This document shows, piece by piece, positions 7,245-9,059 of a stretch of DNA of 9,059 nt. The notes under the pieces were generated by a model. The model had not been told where the DNA came from, ran no database searches, and worked only from the letters and a program-made list of their open reading frames with translations. Position 1 is the first letter of the stretch. Every line of letters starts with the position of its first letter. The stretch comes from Flavobacteriales bacterium (GTDB lineage: Bacteria; Bacteroidota; Bacteroidia; Flavobacteriales; Crocinitomicaceae): positions 1-9,059 of the forward strand of contig CANCEQ010000126.1 of NCBI GenBank assembly GCA_947375085.1, in the 5' to 3' direction. Made by a program: the position numbers and the translations under genes.

Positions 7245-7721
7245 TTAAATTGTTTGATGTATGCTTAAAAATTCTTCAAAAGTAGATTTGCTTTCTTTCC
7301 AATCTTCACCGGATGCAGAGAACAATAAAACTGCATTCTTTTGTTTGAACGATTTTAATAGACGGAAAGCATCTTCAATTGAATTTACTCCAGCTACATT
7401 TTTAATTTTTGTCAATTCAGTTGATGGCAAAATAAATCTTGGCTCATCAAAAGATATAATTGTATTTAATTGAACACAAACTTTTGGATCTTCTTTTATT
7501 GTAGAAAAAATATCCAATACATTTCCAATCCAAACTACTGGAAAAGGAAAAGCGTGAAGCGTATTAGCAAGTATATGCACATTCGGTTGGTACCATGAGA
7601 AAACATCCATTCCCCATAATTTACCGTGTGGACGCAATGTCGCTTCTTTCATATTTTGAAGACCTTCGTTTCTTGCTTCCAATAAACGGTCTTCTAACTT
7701 AACGCCTAGTTTGTTTTCCAT
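7245..7721 (-). CDS. Unrecognised protein, probable degenerate MurD C-terminal-domain paralogue
   Basis: A 158-aa soluble protein without signal peptide or membrane helix. I do not know a named family for it. By eye, residues 37-151 run co-linear with the C-terminal domain of the neighbouring MurD: Asn47, Leu55, Pro61, VWI (63-65), II (88-89), S-x-E/D-A (114-118) and VLL (131-133) each find a MurD counterpart, and VWI to VLL spans 68 residues here versus 70 in MurD. The MurD motif NDSKATN is replaced by FSWYQPN (41-47) and LLSPACASFD by LLFSASGEDW (132-141), so ligase residues are lost and there is no P-loop. This points to a non-catalytic role such as binding or regulation (inference). It starts 15 bp after murD and ends with TAA directly abutting the in-frame GTG of ftsW. 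The intact frame and neighbour-like composition argue against a decaying pseudogene. Confidence 0.75.
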   Translation of the reverse strand: MENKLGVKLEDRLLEARNEGLQNMKEATLRPHGKLWGMDVFSWYQPNVHILANTLHAFPFPVVWIGNVLDIFSTIKEDPKVCVQLNTIISFDEPRFILPSTELTKIKNVAGVNSIEDAFRLLKSFKQKNAVLLFSASGEDWKESKSTFEEFLSIHQTI

Positions 7722-7736
7722 GCTTTTAAACTTTGA

Positions 7737-9059
7737 TTACAATCTACGAACTGCTTCTTTGAACATATCTCCTCTTTGCTCATAGTTTTCGAATAAATCG
7801 AAACTTGCACAAGCCGGTGATAATAAAACTGTTTCGTCTTTTGATGCTAAACGATAACCGTAAGCTACTGCTTCCATTGCCGATTTTGCTTCAACGATTG
7901 TTTCTACAACTCCTGAAAAAGTGTCAATGATTTTTTGGTTATCCAAACCTAAACAAATGATTGCTTTTACTTTGTTTTTAACCAAGTCCATCAATTCTGT
8001 GTAATCGTTTCCTTTATCAACACCACCTACGATCCAAACAGTTGGTTTTTCCATTGTTTCCAATGCGAACCATGTTGAATTAATGTTTGTAGCTTTAGAA
8101 TCATTGATGAATTCAATTCCGTGAACTTTTGCTACAAATTCTAAACGGTGTTCAACGTTTACAAAGTCAGTTAAACTTTCTCTTACTACTGCACTTCTAA
8201 TATCTAAAACTCTTGCTGCAATTGCAGAAGCCATCGAATTTTGAGAATTGTGCTTTCCTTTTAATGCTAAATCGTGAATTGACATAGTGAATTTTTCGTT
8301 TATATTTATTGTTATTTGTTCCTCGTTTGTGTAAGCTCCATTTGGCATATCTTCTACCAATGAGAATGGTGCTTTTTTCGCTTTGATTTCTCTTTTTGAA
8401 ATTTCAGCCTGAATGATTTTGTCATCGTAATTATAGATGAACCAATCGTACTCTGTTTGATTTTGTAGAATTCTGAATTTAGAATCTACATAGTTTTGCA
8501 TTTCATAATTGTAACGGTCTAAATGATCGGGCGTGATATTCAAAAGCATTGCAATATCTGCTCTGAATTCAAACATATCATCTAATTGAAATGAACTTAA
8601 TTCCAATACATACCATTCAAAATCTTCTGTTGCAATTTGTTTTGCAAAACTTTTACCTACATTTCCTGCTAATCCTACATTTATTCCTGCTTTACGCAAA
8701 ATGTGGTAAGTCAACATGGTTGTAGTCGTTTTACCGTTACTACCTGTAATACAAATTGTTTTCGCTTTTGAATAATATCCTCCGAATTCAATTTCTGAAA
8801 CGATTTTGATTCCTTTTTCTTTCAGTTTTTTAATGATTGGAGCTTTGTCTGGAATTCCTGGTGACTTAATTACTAAATCTGAATTTAAGATTACAGATTC
8901 TGTATGTTGACCTTCTTCCCACTTCAATTCATTTGCATCTAACTCGTCTTTGAATTCTTGTTTGATGCTTCCGAAATCTGAAACAAAAACATTCCAGCCT
9001 TGCTTTTTAGCAAGAATCGCAGCACCAACTCCACTTTCGCCGGCTCCTAGGATTGAAAT
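7737..9059 (-). CDS. murD: UDP-N-acetylmuramoylalanine--D-glutamate ligase (5' end off window)
   Basis: Cytoplasmic ATP-dependent ligase adding D-Glu to UDP-MurNAc-L-Ala. 440 codons are visible and open to the right edge. The first visible residues, ISILGAGESGVGAA, are the N-terminal UDP-binding Rossmann motif, so only a few codons are missing. In visible numbering: P-loop GSNGKTTTT at 106-114, SSFQLD at 155-160, NITPDHLDRY at 174-183, the lysine of DSKFR (194) that is expected to be carbamylated, HNSQN at 270-274, NDSKATN at 319-325, and LLSPACASFD at 412-421. All expected catalytic and D-Glu-binding motifs are present, so it should be active. An internal TTG at 8927 is not the start, because the Rossmann motif lies upstream of it. 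It leads the visible part of the operon and is followed 15 bp later by the MurD-C-like gene. Confidence 0.97.
   Translation of the reverse strand: MSILGAGESGVGAAILAKKQGWNVFVSDFGSIKQEFKDELDANELKWEEGQHTESVILNSDLVIKSPGIPDKAPIIKKLKEKGIKIVSEIEFGGYYSKAKTICITGSNGKTTTTMLTYHILRKAGINVGLAGNVGKSFAKQIATEDFEWYVLELSSFQLDDMFEFRADIAMLLNITPDHLDRYNYEMQNYVDSKFRILQNQTEYDWFIYNYDDKIIQAEISKREIKAKKAPFSLVEDMPNGAYTNEEQITININEKFTMSIHDLALKGKHNSQNSMASAIAARVLDIRSAVVRESLTDFVNVEHRLEFVAKVHGIEFINDSKATNINSTWFALETMEKPTVWIVGGVDKGNDYTELMDLVKNKVKAIICLGLDNQKIIDTFSGVVETIVEAKSAMEAVAYGYRLASKDETVLLSPACASFDLFENYEQRGDMFKEAVRRL

Noticed and set aside
7261..7473. Plus-strand 70-codon open frame opposite the small gene, considered as the real gene there
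   Set aside because: The minus-strand frame fits the operon exactly at both ends and matches the MurD C-domain pattern; the plus frame has neither.
7245..7721. The small gene as a decayed fragment of a second murD or a frameshifted part of murD
   Set aside because: murD itself is complete to its normal LLSPACASFD ending and stop. The small frame is intact over a full domain length, and its loss of catalytic motifs is spread evenly rather than by frameshift or stop.

Overview
The window is the distal part of a division and cell wall (dcw) cluster. All eight genes lie on the minus strand and are read from right to left: murD (5' end cut off by the right edge), an unrecognised 158-codon gene, ftsW, murG, murC, ftsQ, ftsA and ftsZ (3' end cut off by the left edge). 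The low GC content, lack of clear Shine-Dalgarno sequences, absence of ddl and murB between murC and ftsQ, the FtsQ C-terminal signature and the long acidic FtsZ linker all point to Bacteroidota, probably a Flavobacteriales-type organism. The genus cannot be set from this sequence alone.

Layout: 7737-9059 murD; 7245-7721 small gene; 6033-7244 ftsW (GTG start); 4943-6043 murG, overlapping ftsW by 11 bp; 4864-4942 the only sizeable intergenic gap, holding a long imperfect inverted repeat; 3481-4863 murC; 2663-3460 ftsQ; 1378-2661 ftsA; 3-1349 ftsZ. Other gaps are 0-28 bp, so the genes are probably co-transcribed. I found no convincing internal promoter, terminator, RNA gene, mobile element or CRISPR array, and there is no gene-free stretch over 300 bases.

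The genes work together. MurD and MurC add D-Glu and L-Ala to the UDP-MurNAc stem. MurG makes lipid II, and FtsW polymerises it at the septum. FtsQ links the periplasmic divisome to the cytoplasm. FtsA tethers FtsZ filaments to the membrane.

The main novelty is the 158-aa protein between MurD and FtsW. Aligned by eye, it runs co-linear with the C-terminal (ligand-binding) domain of the adjacent MurD over about 100 residues with almost constant spacing, yet it lacks the MurD catalytic motifs and has no ATPase domain. It looks like a degenerate MurD C-domain paralogue. Its stop codon is also directly followed, in the same reading frame, by the GTG start of ftsW, so the two proteins are separated by a single TAA.
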